From contig NC_056034.1 of NCBI RefSeq assembly GCF_004379255.2, forward strand, positions 40,592,887-40,656,886: 64,000 bases of DNA, read 5' to 3'. The notes under the pieces were generated by a model. It saw nothing but the letters and a program-made list of their open reading frames with translations. It searched no databases and was not told where the DNA came from. Position numbers and translations under genes: made by a program. Shown in pieces: positions 45,385 to 57,655 of this stretch. Each line of letters opens with the position of its first letter. Positions within the stretch are counted from its first letter, which is position 1. This DNA comes from Salvia splendens. Taxonomy: Eukaryota > Streptophyta > Magnoliopsida > Lamiales > Lamiaceae.

Positions 45385-46034
45385 ATGACGAAGAGAGGCC
45401 GACCTTTAAAAAGCCAACCAACCCAGGCTGCAGGTGAGCAATCTATTGCATTTGCATTTAGAATTCCTGGAGTAGTGACGTGCATTTTTGAATTATTGTA
45501 AGCAGTGGCTTATTGGTTTAATAGAGAGGTTGTAAATGGGTGAATGTAATATTCCGTTGTGCATTATTTGATTGCTTGTGTACATTATTTATCAAGTATT
45601 ATGCATTATCTAATATAAATGCGATGCAATATTGATACCTTCGATTGTAATCATGTTCTGATGTCGTATGTTGGACAGCAGCGAAGCAGCCTAGATTGGA
45701 CATTGACGAAGCGGTCGATGATGTTATTCCAGTTGTGATTGCGCACAAATTCCAGGAGAGATTGGTTGAGCAAAGGGCCGAGACGAGTACCTCTCATGAA
45801 GGGGCAGAGCAAAGGAAACCGAGGGGGAAGAAAGTCGACCATCTCTATTCTCGACGGACCCCATCTGAGTTCCTTAATTGTTGAAAAAGCCTAACTCCAC
45901 GGCAGAAGGAAGCCGTTCGAGAGCTGGGTTTCGGAGCTATCTTGCATTTCAATATAAAGGAAATTTCGGGATACCTAGCCTACTGGGTTCTAAACACATT
46001 TAATCTAGTAGACTTGTGGCTTGTTATATTTTGA
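45385..46034 (+). pseudogene. Transposon-encoded protein fragment (Ulp1-type TE family?), broken
   Basis: Exon 45385-45433 and exon 45679 onward join in phase (intron GT-AG) to give MTKRGRPLKSQPTQAA and, later, LDIDEAVDDVIPVV, a basic GRP (AT-hook-like) start. An in-frame TGA at 45882-45884 interrupts it. The same frame then continues for 49 codons with LTPRQKEAVRELGFGAILHF and YWVLNTFN before a final TGA. That second block resembles N-terminal parts of plant TE proteins carrying a Ulp1-like protease. The match is from memory and uncertain. It lies between repeats, not near host genes. Confidence 0.4.
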
Positions 46035-46372
46035 ACAATATGTAGTGTGCTTCTTGCAAACAAAATCATATTTTTGTATTAGTGTATGATTTCATCAACG
46101 CAAAACCTATAATTGATGTAAATTACTGAATAATGACACGTCACTACTTAATAATGTAAAATAGGTAGAAAATAATGTAGAACAAGATAACTGGATTTTA
46201 ATAATAATGTACAACAAACTGAATAGATATTGTATATGGAGTTATGCGATCATAGACTCTAAAAAACATAATGGATGTAATTAACCGAATAATGTACAGA
46301 ATGTGCTGATTAATGAATGGAACTGGAATAATAATGTACAGTAAGTTAAGTGCTTGTGAATAATAATTAAAT

Positions 46373-47572
46373 CGTCCATTACCGAGTTAAAAAAATCATT
46401 ACAGAGTAATATATGTACATTATGTTTATCAATTAAAACTACTCCCTAGCCGAGATGATATCTAAACCCTAGATGAATGACTGAAACTAGTGGATATTGG
46501 CGACGGTTTTGTTACTTACTACATACTACACCCTAGCCCCAAGGATTGCTAAACCCTTGGGAAATACATGAAACGTGCACCGAACAATCAAACACGGCCA
46601 AACACAAAAAAATGGCTCAGCAAACATATACCTTACATATCATACATCGTCCATTACTGAGTCAAAAAACCATTACAGAGTAATATATGTACATTATGTT
46701 TATCAATTAAAACTACTCCCTAGCCGAGATGATATCTAAACCCTAGATGAATGACTGAAACTCGTGGACATTGGCGACGGTTTTGTTACTTACTACATAC
46801 TACACCCTAGCCCCAATGATTGCTAAACCCTTGGGAAATACATGAAACGTGCACCGAACAATCAAACACGGCCAAACACAAAAAAAAACGGCTCAGCAAA
46901 CATATACATTATATATCATAAATCGTCTATTACTGAGTCAAAAAACCATTACAGAGTGATATATGTACATTATGTTTATCAATTAAGACTACTCCCTGGC
47001 CGAGATGATATCTAAACCCTAGATGAATGACTGAAACTCGTGGACATTGGCGACGGTTTTGTTACTTACTACATACTACACCCTAGCCCCAAGGATTGCT
47101 AAACTCTTGGGAAATACATGAAACGTGCGCCGAACAATCAAACACGGCCAAACACACAAAAAATGGCTCATCAAACATATGCATTACAAATCATAAATCG
47201 TCCATTACTGAGTAAAAAAAATCATTACAGAGCAATATATGTACATTATGTTTATCAATTAAAACTACTCCCTAGCAGAGATGATATCTAAACCCTAGAT
47301 GAATGACTGAAACTCGTGCACATTGACGACGGTTTTGTTACTTACTACATAATACACCCAAGCTCCAAGGATTGCTAAACCCTTGGGGAATACATGAAAC
47401 GTGCTCCGAACAATCAAACACGGCCAATCTCAAAAAAAACGGCTCAACAAACATATACATTACAGATCATAAATCGTCCATTACTGAGTCAAAAAAAACC
47501 ATTACAGAGTAATATATGTACATTATGTTTATCAATTAAAACTACTCCCTAGCTGAGATGATATCTAAACGA
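46373..47572. repeat. 275-bp tandem repeat, four full copies and one partial
   Basis: CGTCCATTAC (or a one-base variant) begins copies at 46373, 46648, 46924, 47199 and 47475, a period of 275-276 bp. Units share ATATATGTACATTATGTTTA, CTAAACCCTAGATGAATGAC, GGCGACGGTTTTGTTACTTA and CACGGCCAA. Copies are highly alike. The array stops abruptly at 47572 within the fifth copy. Confidence 0.93.
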
Positions 47573-48125
47573 ATTTTGATGATGGATTGCTAAATAAAAG
47601 AAAGTATGTAGTATATCTCAAAAATTAATATTTGTTACTCTTTCAATTTCAACGATTTACGTGCTATTTAATTATAATATGCTATAAAAATTTAATTGTA
47701 GAAAGATGTAGTTTAAATTAAGATAATTAATTAGGGAAATCAAATCATGGGAGCCTTGAATTTAGGAACAATATATAACTTAAATCATGAAAGGAAACTT
47801 GACTTAATTTCTCATACCAAATCTGCCATTTTTTAATTAAAATAATAATTTTATGAATAAAAGGAGTATGTATCTCGGCCATCAGATCTCAAAATCGTGG
47901 GGCTAAGATTTAAGGAGAAAGTTGAACCATAATTGGAAAAAAGATATGAATACATCCATATATATATATACTATATATATATATATATAGTATACTCTTT
48001 TATTTGGTATTTAATTTTCTATTTTCAATTATAGACGTAGATTTTAGACACAGGTCTTTGTCTGGAATCCAGATGACGATTGTCGATTGACGGTGTTGGA
48101 AGTTTCAGGAAATATCCACAAATAA

Positions 48126-48198
<73 letters not shown>

Positions 48199-48877
48199 TA
48201 TGTAAAATTAAGGATTGCGACATAAATAAAATTTGATAGCAATAACAAGGATTGTGGCACTGGCAATTGGATGATAAACACAACTGAACTAATCAAATCT
48301 TTATTTTCGATGAATATATAGTGGATTTAAGTTATGTAAATATGTGTGATAATTTTCCTTTAATTAAGTAGTACGGAGTACTATATTTTATCATATTTTG
48401 TGACTATTTTCATCTTTAAAATATGAAATGGATTATTTCATATATTGAGTCTATTCGATTTAGATATGATCATACTATTCTACGCCGTTATATATCGGTT
48501 TTTCATAGGTCTTATTATTAACTTTTACAAATATCAAGGTAGCATAATTAATACTACTACATAAATAAGAAATTGAATCGTTGTCGTTGAAACTTATTTA
48601 TCTACCTAACCAACTCAAGTTTGAGCTGACCAAACCCACTTTTATGATATTTTAAGGCATTTTGGATTAATTAAATTGAACTTTATAAATTCAAACAACT
48701 TAATTCAGATAATCTCAATTCTCAATGTCAGTCACTTTGACTAATTATGCATGGTCATATTGTACGTACAAACATATAGTACATATTAAATGCATTTAAA
48801 TTAATTAAAATCCTCTTGTTTTAAGACGGTAGTTAAACAATTTTATTTAAAAAATTTCCCTATTCCCATAGCTAGTA
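47573..48877. other. Intergenic stretch with AAT microsatellite
   Basis: The tail sequence AAAATCGTGGGGCTAAG at about 47893 precedes a TA run and matches the end of the element at 41781. An (AAT)n run of about 24 units lies at 48126-48198. Poly-Leu and poly-Ile frames here are translations of that run. No gene was seen. Confidence 0.6.
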
Positions 48878-49109
48878 CTCCCTCCGTCTCACTTTAGAAG
48901 TCCCGATTTACCATTTTTGGTAGGAGTCCCGGTTGGAATATTCCATAAATAGCATTAGGCTCCACATTCCACTAACTTTTTTCTACTCACATTTTATTAG
49001 TATAAAAAAAATATGACTCATGTTCCACTATCTTTTTTCACCAACTTTAATTTACATTTCTTAAAACATATCGTACTCAACTGGGACTCCTAAAGTGGGA
49101 CGGAGAGAG
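48878..49109. mobile_element. Stowaway MITE (232 bp)
   Basis: Terminal repeats CTCCCTCCGTCTCACTTTAG and, inverted, CTCTCTCCGTCCCACTTTAG continue for about 27 bp. TA target dinucleotides lie at 48876-48877 and 49110-49111. Confidence 0.93.
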
Positions 49110-49761
49110 TAATAAACATACAGTAACATAGGGGGCAGTATTCATCTACTATTATTGTCTATATTTTGAACTATAATTAAGATTACTATTTATTTAATAC
49201 ATTCAGTTTTTATTAAGTATTTAAAAGCATTCGCAACGTAACCACGATACATTCATTATCTAACTATCAAATAACGTGCAAAACAGTTTATTGGGAAGCC
49301 ATCATATAAAAAGAGCAACAGTTTAATTATTTATGAAAAATAGTCTTATTTTTTAATTCCGCTCCATCCACTAAAATATGTCTTATATATCTATTAATGA
49401 ATCTTTTTACTATTTTTTCCTTTTCTCTTATTTTATCCGTTTTTTACCCTCTCAACTAATTATCAATTGCTTATTAAAATTCACGTCATCTACAAAATTA
49501 GTCTATTTTTTGGATTGGAAAATATATTTTATTGAAATAAAATTGTGGGTAACTTTTATTTTTTTATTTTTGAATTCTCATTTTATCTACTCCAGATTTG
49601 GCCTCTATGCTTAGGCATGTGAAATTCCATATGCACCGACGTCGAAATATATTAAATAGTTTAATAGAATGAGCAAATTCCAATCTTCTTGTTGTGTAAG
49701 TGTACACACAATTATTTTTGCATTTAACTAAACATACATCAGCCATAAGAATTTTTAAATG
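49110..49761. other. Intergenic stretch, no gene seen
   Basis: AT-rich DNA without recognisable coding content. Confidence 0.5.
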
Positions 49762-50088
49762 TCAGAGCATCCGCAGCGGTGCTCGCTGGGACGGACGGCG
49801 TCCGTGCCGCTGAGCAGACACGTGGCGCGTTTCTATTCGCCAACGGATTATCCGTTGGATTTTTTTTAAAAAAAAAATCAAAAATAATACCAAAAAAAAA
49901 ATTATATTCACAAAAATATAGCCGTTTTTTTTGGATTTTTTTTTGATTTTTTATAATTTTTTAAAACCCCAAAATCATCTATAAATACACACATTCATCA
50001 TCCATTTTTCACATCAAATTATCTCTCATTCATCCTTTTTTCATACAACTCATCTACATCTTCCTCTCTCACTCAAACCTCTCTAAAA

Positions 50089-50211
50089 ATGGATTTCACC
50101 GATATCATGGCTGTAGCGGAGCGCGAAGAACAAGAATACTATGAACAATATCGTGCTGCATATGAACCCTCTCTAATCAAACACATTTGGGCGAAATTCG
50201 GCCACGAGTAG
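50089..50211 (+). CDS. 40-residue fused mini-ORF from Harbinger transposase (N-terminus joined to C-terminus)
   Basis: The frame begins MDFTDIMAVAEREEQEYYEQ, matching the start of the transposase pseudogene at 36331 (MDFTNLIAE, QEYYEQY). It ends SLIKHIWAKFGHE, matching that protein's C-terminus at 27033. An internal deletion removed the whole catalytic domain yet left one open frame with the original start and stop. The function is probably none. It is listed because the frame is intact and could be translated if the element's leader is transcribed. Confidence 0.5.
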   Translation: MDFTDIMAVAEREEQEYYEQYRAAYEPSLIKHIWAKFGHE

Positions 50212-50507
50212 TGGGTTTTTTTATTTTATGATTTTAATTATGTAATTTTTAATTTTAGAATTTTAATTATGTAATTTTTTATTTTTATGATTTTAATTAT
50301 GTAATTTTTAATTTTTTAGTAATTTGCAATGGTATATGATATTTTTAATGAATTTTAATATTGTGAAAATGTTTTTATTTAAATTGAATAACAGAATGTT
50401 GAGACCATTGAGCATGTCCTTGCGGAAGAACATGAACGTGGGTGTTGTGCTCTTGGGGAAGAGCAGGGAGTAAAAAATTAATAAAAGTGGATCCGGGCCA
50501 CATCCGT

Positions 50508-50984
50508 TGTTACGGGTCCCCCATCGGCGAGACTAAAGGAGCGCGAGGCGTCACACGAGGCAGAACTTGACGTCGACACAAACGTGGGGACGGAGCATCG
50601 CCAAGCGGCACCGCCGCGTCGAGACCGATCGGAACGGAGGATAACGAGGAGACCCGCGCGGTATGGCGAATTTGTCCCTCGTTAAGTAGGAGTCCTTCAT
50701 TAGTTAGGATCCTTAAATTAGTTAGAATTTTTTTTGATTAGTTAGAATCTTTTTCGGATTAGTTAGAATCTTTTAATTACCGTAATTAGCTTAGGGAATT
50801 AGTTATAAATAGGGCGTCTATTTCATTCTTTTCTTCAAGAAATAAAATACCTTTTTTACGCAATTTATCGTTATTCTCCTCGTGCACAAAGCACGACCCC
50901 TCGAATTCGACGCCGGATTGATCGACGGGCAAAGCTCCCGCGACGTTCGACGCGATTTCATATCGTTCCGGAACTTTATTCATA
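50508..50984 (+). mobile_element. 477-bp insertion with gypsy polyprotein tail and LTR-like sequence
   Basis: The 8-bp ACATCCGT lies on both sides (50500-50507 and 50985-50992), and the flanks join to a continuous Harbinger subterminal sequence. The insert encodes an Arg-rich frame ending RPARYGEFVPR and a stop (50688), like the C-terminus of Ty3/gypsy polyproteins. A stretch with GTTAGAAT repeats and TTATAAATAGGGCG (50801) follows, which looks like an LTR promoter. It is thus a retroelement 3' fragment. Confidence 0.6.
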
Positions 50985-51023
50985 ACATCCGTGCTCTTAA
51001 GAGCACGGGTGTGGATGCTCTTA

Positions 51024-54000
51024 CTCGTGGTATTTAACGGAACCTGTCGATTATATTTTTCTCGCAGATTACAGAAAAGCAAGGTTATTGGTTTGGTTAA
51101 GGGTTTTGATTACAAAAGACCACGATTAACCGAACACACCCAAAACTTATTTTTAAAAGCGTAATTACGTACTTACTAAACTCCTTAAGTAGATTTGATG
51201 AAATTATGTGAATTTGTTTCCACTTAGTTAAGATTGTACTCATATGTTGTTTTAGATAACTAGGATATTACCATTTGAGATCATTATTTTTGGAAATTGC
51301 AATTTTCCATTATTTTATGTTGGAATGGTGTTTGTATTTTCTAACCGTACTCTCTCCTATTAGAAATGAATGGTACAAATTTATATATTCATATATACAC
51401 AATAAATAATACTGATGATTAAATTAATGTATAGGAAGGATATTTAGGTTTAAAGCAATGAGTAGAGTGGTCCATTTGATCTTCTTTGTATGGCTAATAT
51501 TTGTGTAAAAAAAAAGACCACACACATGGTGTTAATTAATAACTCTCACATGGGTCAAATCATCTCCATCTACAAACTTTTATTTTTAATTTTCATCCCA
51601 AATTGGGGAAATATCCCTAATTTATTTTCGTCCATTACTTATATGATTTTGATTACTCTCAAGATTAATTACGTTATTTCGTTTGCATGCTAACGAAATA
51701 ACATTTCTGTCACAAACGTCATAGCCAACCATTTATGTTGAATAAAATTTATCATGTTTTTATTAGCTTCTAAAATTTCACCTGATAAAATTATTGCGAT
51801 GATAATAATATTAATTTTAATCTAGTAAATAAATTTGATTAAAAATAAATCGTGATCACGCTTACTAATAATGTGTATATCATTTAATTCAATACACAAA
51901 GTCACGCAACAATAATAGCCAAGAAAGTATTTTGACTACTCTAAAACATGACTAACTCTCATGACTCGGAATTCTGTAATAATATACTCCCTCCGTCCCG
52001 CACTACTCGCACCTTTCCTTTTGGGCACGGAGATTAAGGAATGAGTGATAGACAAAGTCAACAATTACGGCTGTAGGTATAAATTGTTACTAAAAATGGA
52101 GTATTACAAAATCTCAATTCTTTTTGCTGGAAAAAATTAAAATTTCCTGTCTGGTAAAGAATATTGCAGGGGTATAAATATTTTTTCTCGAATTTACATT
52201 ATATACGCTGAGCCTGACACAATTTATTTGACTTTTGGTGCACCATACAATTTGTTTTCATAAATCTATACAGCATCAATTTCTAAACATTTTGCAGGTC
52301 ATTATTTTAATTTTTAAATCCTACTTGACAAGGTCGTGTTTTAAATTTTCAGATAATAGAACGGCGCTAATGATCTATTGTTATAATCTAACTTGGTCTA
52401 TATTTATATGATTTTGTATTATATTATGCAAATTGAAACAAGAATTCATGGATACAAATCAATATATAATTCAACTGACTAAAATTTTGTCAAATACTAC
52501 TATATCATGCAAATTGAAAAAAGAATTTATGGATAAAACCCATTGGAAAATTCAATTGACTAAATTTTTTGTCAAACAAAATATGCACACTTCAGTTAAT
52601 ATTCTTAGTTTTCTCTAATTAAATAGTTGTATTGCAAATTATTCCTACATCGGATTGTCGTATACGTGAATATCAATACACAATAGTAGCGAATTCATTA
52701 GCACAATTCGATCAATACACTAAGAGCAATAAATATGTATTTAGGTCAAAATCAATTATGAATCTAGATTTATATATTCTTATCTCTAATTTTCACTTCG
52801 TATGATTAGATGATGACAATAACTTCTAACACTATCAGTGACTTGAGATAACCCGTGTTCTCATCACCAAAAAGAAATATCAAGAATTTTATATGTTTTC
52901 TTGATATTAAATGTAATATTATTGTAAGACATTGCAAAAAAATCATATACATAATTTTTAAAATGGGGGGAGTGTCTGATAAAAAAGACTTCATTTCCAC
53001 TTTATATATGCAGAGTGAATCAGTGAATCTATTTAAACAAAAAGTTGTCGTCCGAATATAATTAAAGAATATCAGGGATCAATTCAAGAGAATAATACTA
53101 TAAACTAAAAATATATTAAAAAAATATCAAAGAGGTTGACATTTACTCGTCTAGAAGTTTGAACACTCACCGATGATTGCGGCCATATATTATCCCTCAA
53201 AATATTTAAAACTTTTTTTCTATTTTACAGGTTAAGAAAAGAAAATTATTAAATCTGTCAGAACATGATACAAAGGTCAAAGTCAGCAGCTGTTTCTGTC
53301 CTAATTAAATATAACAACATAATTCAAAATAATAATAATACTAATATATAATTAAAAAATATTTGATCTTGTAAGGGTTTACACGTCAAAGACAATTGAC
53401 GACAAATGAAGTCCAGACAAAATCAGCCTTGTTTTGTGTGCTTCTCACTTATATATGCTTATTCTTTGTGTAAAAACTAAAAAATGATTTTCCCTTCACT
53501 TTCTTAGCACCAATTTAAAAGATGATTTTCCCTTCTTATTTGCAGGCGATTTAAAATTCACCAAATTTGTGGTTAGATGATTGCATATAATCTGATTAAT
53601 ATTCTAAATTTGACTTCCTTGACCGTGCGAATTAAAACTTATAATCTTGAAAGTACATCTTTAGCATAAATATGCCAATTAGTTTTATTCCATCTACCAT
53701 AAAATAATCAATGGCCAAAATATAAAGTTCACAAATAAGATACTTATATAAATTTAACTTCTAGAGGATTTATTTACAAATAAGAATGTCCAAACAAATT
53801 AGATAGGAGTACTATAAATTTATAAATGCGTTTTAAAGAAAATTCAACCAACCCATTGATTTAAAGGCCCAAGAAGAAGAAGAAGAAAATGCTAATTTGG
53901 GCTTTCTGTTGGGCTTCTAATAGTAATCATGAACTTTACCTATAAAAAATAAAAAAGGCTTTACAGAAACAATACTGGGCTGTCATGTAGCTTTGGGCAG

Positions 54001-54169
54001 GAATATAAATTACTTTTATGTTTATTAAGATAAGGATGGTAATCGGACCAATTAGTTTGGAGTTCAAGCCAATAAATTCTGTTTAAAATAAATTCAAAAA
54101 AATAGAGAAGCTATTACCCGAGCCGCTCAGTGATTCGACCTAAGACTCGTTGGTCAAACTTAAATTCGA
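51024..54169. other. Long AT-rich intergenic stretch
   Basis: No gene was recognised. A Stowaway-like end (CTCCCTCCGTCCCGCA) starts near 51988, and a possible partner (AAAATGGAGTA) lies near 52100. A direct duplication with period 80 bp (ATGCAAATTGAAA, then AGAATT, then ATTCAATTGACTAAA-like words) is at 52424-52580. Confidence 0.5.
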
Positions 54170-54171
54170 TA

Positions 54172-54375
54172 TTCTCCCTCCGTCCCATTAAATATGCAAC
54201 ATTTGGGAATCGGCACGGGTTTTCATGTAGTGTTGTTTTGTGAGTTAATAAAGATAGAGTAAAATAAGAGAGATGAAAAAGTAGAGATATAGATATTTCC
54301 ATTTTAGGAATTTTTTTATTTTTAATGGGACAATCAAAAAAGGAAAACGTTTCATTTTTAATAGAACAGATGGAG
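54172..54375. mobile_element. Stowaway-like MITE (about 204 bp)
   Basis: Starts near CTCCCTCCGTCCCATT after TA (54170-54171) and ends GAACAGATGGAG before TA (54376-54377). Interior words (TGTGAGTTAATAAAGATAGAG, truncated here, and GAGAGATGAAAAAGTAGAGA) are shared with the copy at 55267 and a decayed one at about 58650-58772. Confidence 0.8.
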
Positions 54376-55266
54376 TATTTGATTTCAAGAATACCTACTT
54401 CATGATGTATGTATAGTTATCGTTTTGAGTTATGCATATATTTTTCTTACTTGTTCACATAGTCCAAAAATTTGAATGAATGATATAGTTTGTTAGTTAG
54501 GATGGTGCTAAGACTACGTTAAGAGTAACTTTCAATTCGTCTACATAAAAACAAGCCAAAATGATTAAGTCTAGGCTATAAATCACTTCCAAATTATAAT
54601 GGCGACCATTTCGATTAGATAGTTATGCTAACACATTCAAACATATTTTTGACCCAATTCACTAGGCGATAAATTAAAGAGAGACATGGAAAAAGGGATC
54701 TATATAGGAGTATCAAATTATTAATGATCTTTGAACATGCTAATGCGATACGATTTGGCATATATAGAAACGAGTCAGAAAAATTGAGGTTCAATATATT
54801 ACATACTTACAAGTTAACTACAAAGTTCTCATCGTTACTATAAAAAAGACTGTATCAAAATAAAAGCAGGCGGCATGTCAATCAGACTAACCCATTCATT
54901 TTGGTTGGTCAGTTCATTTGGTTTCCGGCTATTTTATGTTCAAGTTGTTTGAGTTTGGCCTTAATCCTAACTCACTCAATTCGAGCTAGCCCGTTGAACG
55001 ATAATGTTTACGAAAACAAATTAAAGGTACATACTTTTTTCATAATTTTTTTTGTAACAAGGTTAGATATTGTTTCTCAAATTCAAACATTTAATTTTTA
55101 TTAGATAAAAATAAATATGATTTCAACATTAATATTCCAAATAATTAATAAATTAAGTAATATGAAGTATTTCGTTGGTGTCATTCAACATAAATAATAA
55201 TCTTTCTTCAGGCTACCGAGAAAATTATAACTTAATTTTCAAGTATGAAAATCTTATTCTCAAATA

Positions 55267-55474
55267 CTCCCTCCGTCCCGCTCTAAGTAGAATATTTCTT
55301 ATTCGTCACAAAGTTTAATGTAGTGTTCTTTTGTGAGTTAAGTGAAGAAAGATCAAAGTGATAGAGAGAAATTTAAAAAGTAGAGAGAGTGATGTTTTGA
55401 TTTTAAGAAATGTGTCATTTAGAATGTGTCATCTTAAAACAGAAAATGTGTTACTCAGAGTGAGACGAAGGGAG
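55267..55474. mobile_element. Stowaway MITE (208 bp)
   Basis: CTCCCTCCGTCCCGCTCTAA at the left and, inverted, CTCCCTTCGTCTCACTCTGA at the right. TA at 55265-55266 and 55475-55476. Same family as the 54172 copy. Confidence 0.9.
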
Positions 55475-55476
55475 TA

Positions 55477-57004
55477 AAAAAATCTCTTAAACGAGCCAAG
55501 CCACTCGATTTCAGGCTACTTTTGGCTTGAACCAATCGAGCTTATTTATTTTGTGCTTGAAACTTTTGGCCCTAATCCACATTTTTTCTTGTGTTTTTCG
55601 GATCGACCCATTTTTTTTTTTTTGACATCCTTTAGATTTGATATTAATTAGTTATGGTGTAATTATAAAATTGGAGCTCTCCGAATGAGAGAAATTGCAC
55701 ATGCCACGCAATATTCGCATATGAATATATCTATATTCGTCGAGTGAAATCGAAGTATTAATTATGATTCAATTAGGTGAACTTAGAGAGATAAGTATTA
55801 TTTTGTGTTACTTATGTTCTTACTTCTTCATCCAAAACATTCATTAATTTCAGACAAGATTTCTTAAAAAAACACTACCTCAGGGATGGATTTGTCATGG
55901 GACGGCTGTCTAAGGTCCTTAATAAAATTCAGGATTTATTATTATATAGTTTAAATGTTAAGTAATGTCATGGACATATGTTTCTTAGCTTGTCTAAATT
56001 TTATAGCATGGTATAATTGTGTAGCAACTAGCAAGGCGATTCAAAATTTCCAATAAATTTTGAAATATATATTTGGGGGTTGAGGAATGACAATGATGAA
56101 AAGCTAACCCATGTTTGCATTTATTTGGGACAATATGATAAATGTAGGATACTTTTGCTCACTGTGTAAGTTATCAGATGCAATTTGGTGCTACATCAAA
56201 GTCTCATGTAGTTAATAATTAAATAAAGCACAATAAAATCATGCTTTGCACGAAAACAAATTAAGTACCACTTTTATCATTACCATAATCATATATGAAA
56301 CTATCTTAAAATTGTAGTAAGTATTTATTAGTTCTAAATATTATCATGTCCATGAAGTTAGAAAGTCATTCTCAATTTTATAGTAATTGTCATTTAAACC
56401 ATAAACTTTGATTAACAAGAACATAATTATAAAATTATAATTTTGCAGTAGTATTTTTTTAACCATTTTATAATGGTCAAAATTAAAATTAATATACCAA
56501 AATCAAATATGATATAACAATATAATCACGTCATTAGAATATATAGCTTATGAAATATGGATATGTATGTATTATTGCATCACAAAATTATAAGTACTAT
56601 ATTTCAATAGCATCGAGTGTACTACTGTATTAGATAGTTGTGTTATGTTAATGTAGATATATATAATTGCATCACATTCAGTTTTTAAATGGAAATGCAA
56701 TTGATTATTGTGGATTTTTTATGCTTTTGTAACATTTAAACACATGGTTGCCACTAAATCTTGATAGTGAGTGGAGCCCATAGTCCTGCCTTTATGATTA
56801 ATTTTTTCTATTTTTATAGTTTCTTCTCACTGGATTTTAATCACTTTCTTGAAAGTTGAAACTGTCAAACTTAATATTTCCTCCAATTTTTTATTGATTT
56901 TGGGACCCAATTTTGGGCTGACCCATGTGCCTTGGTACCTTTGGTCGATCTAAAACCTCTATTTAGGGTTTCCATTTAGACACTATTATATGTAATTTGA
57001 TTCA
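55477..57004. other. AT-rich intergenic stretch, no gene seen
   Basis: The first 140 bp (AGCCACTCGATTTCAGGCTA and following) may belong to an older repeat that also includes 54880-54990 upstream of the MITE. This was not resolved. No coding content. Confidence 0.45.
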
Positions 57005-57007
57005 TAA

Positions 57008-57652
57008 GAGCATCCACATCCGTGCTCTTGTTAATGGGTATAGATGTGGGTCCGAACCCATTTTTACTCTATGCTCTTAGACAAGAGCACAACACCCACA
57101 TTCGTGCTCTTCCGCAAGGACATGCTCAAGTGTACCACTATTCTATTATTCAATTTAAATAAAAACATTTCCACAATATTAAAATGCATTAAAAATAGCC
57201 GGAATAATATTACCAATTACAAAAAAATTAAAAATTACATAATTTAAATCCTAAAAATTAAAAATTACATAATTAAATTCATAACATTAAAAAAACCCAC
57301 TATTCGTAGCCGAATTTCGCCCAAATGGATGATGAATGTGTGTATTTATAGATGATTTTGAGATTAATTCTTTAAAAAAAAATTCAAAAAAATGGTAATA
57401 AAATCTGTATATTTTTGGGAATCCAAAAATATATATTTTTAAATTTTTGGTATTATTTTTTATTTTTTTAAAAAAAGAAAAAAAATTACCAACGACCAAT
57501 AGAAACGCGCCATGTCGCTCTGCTCGCTGGCACAACCGTGCTCTTAGCTAAGAGCAGCGCCGTGCCAGCGGCAAGAGCACAGCGGTGGACAGCGGTGCCG
57601 TGCCGCTGGCACGGACGGACAGACAGCGGTGTGCTCTCCGCTGTGGATGCTC
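57008..57652 (-). mobile_element. Harbinger-family deletion derivative (645 bp)
   Basis: Inverted ends GAGCATCCACATCCGTGCTC and GAGCATCCACAGCGGAGAGC, target duplication TAA at 57005-57007 and 57653-57655. It retains the last transposase codons (WAKFGYE and a stop, at about 57300-57325), joined directly to the transposase leader. The whole coding region is therefore deleted. Confidence 0.92.
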
Positions 57653-57655
57653 TAA

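Larger units (their letters stand above)
49765..51020 (+). mobile_element. Harbinger-family deletion derivative with a 477-bp insertion
   Basis: Begins GAGCATCCGCAGCGGTGCTC and ends, inverted, GAGCATCCACACCCGTGCTC. Flanking triplets are TCA (49762-49764) and TTA (51021-51023), one mismatch from the expected target duplication. Without the insertion it is 771 bp (after also removing one 8-bp duplicate). It retains the transposase leader, a fused 40-codon ORF and the transposase 3' flank. Confidence 0.85.

Noticed and set aside
48044..48296. Poly-Leu and poly-Ile ORFs
   Set aside because: Translation of the AAT microsatellite.
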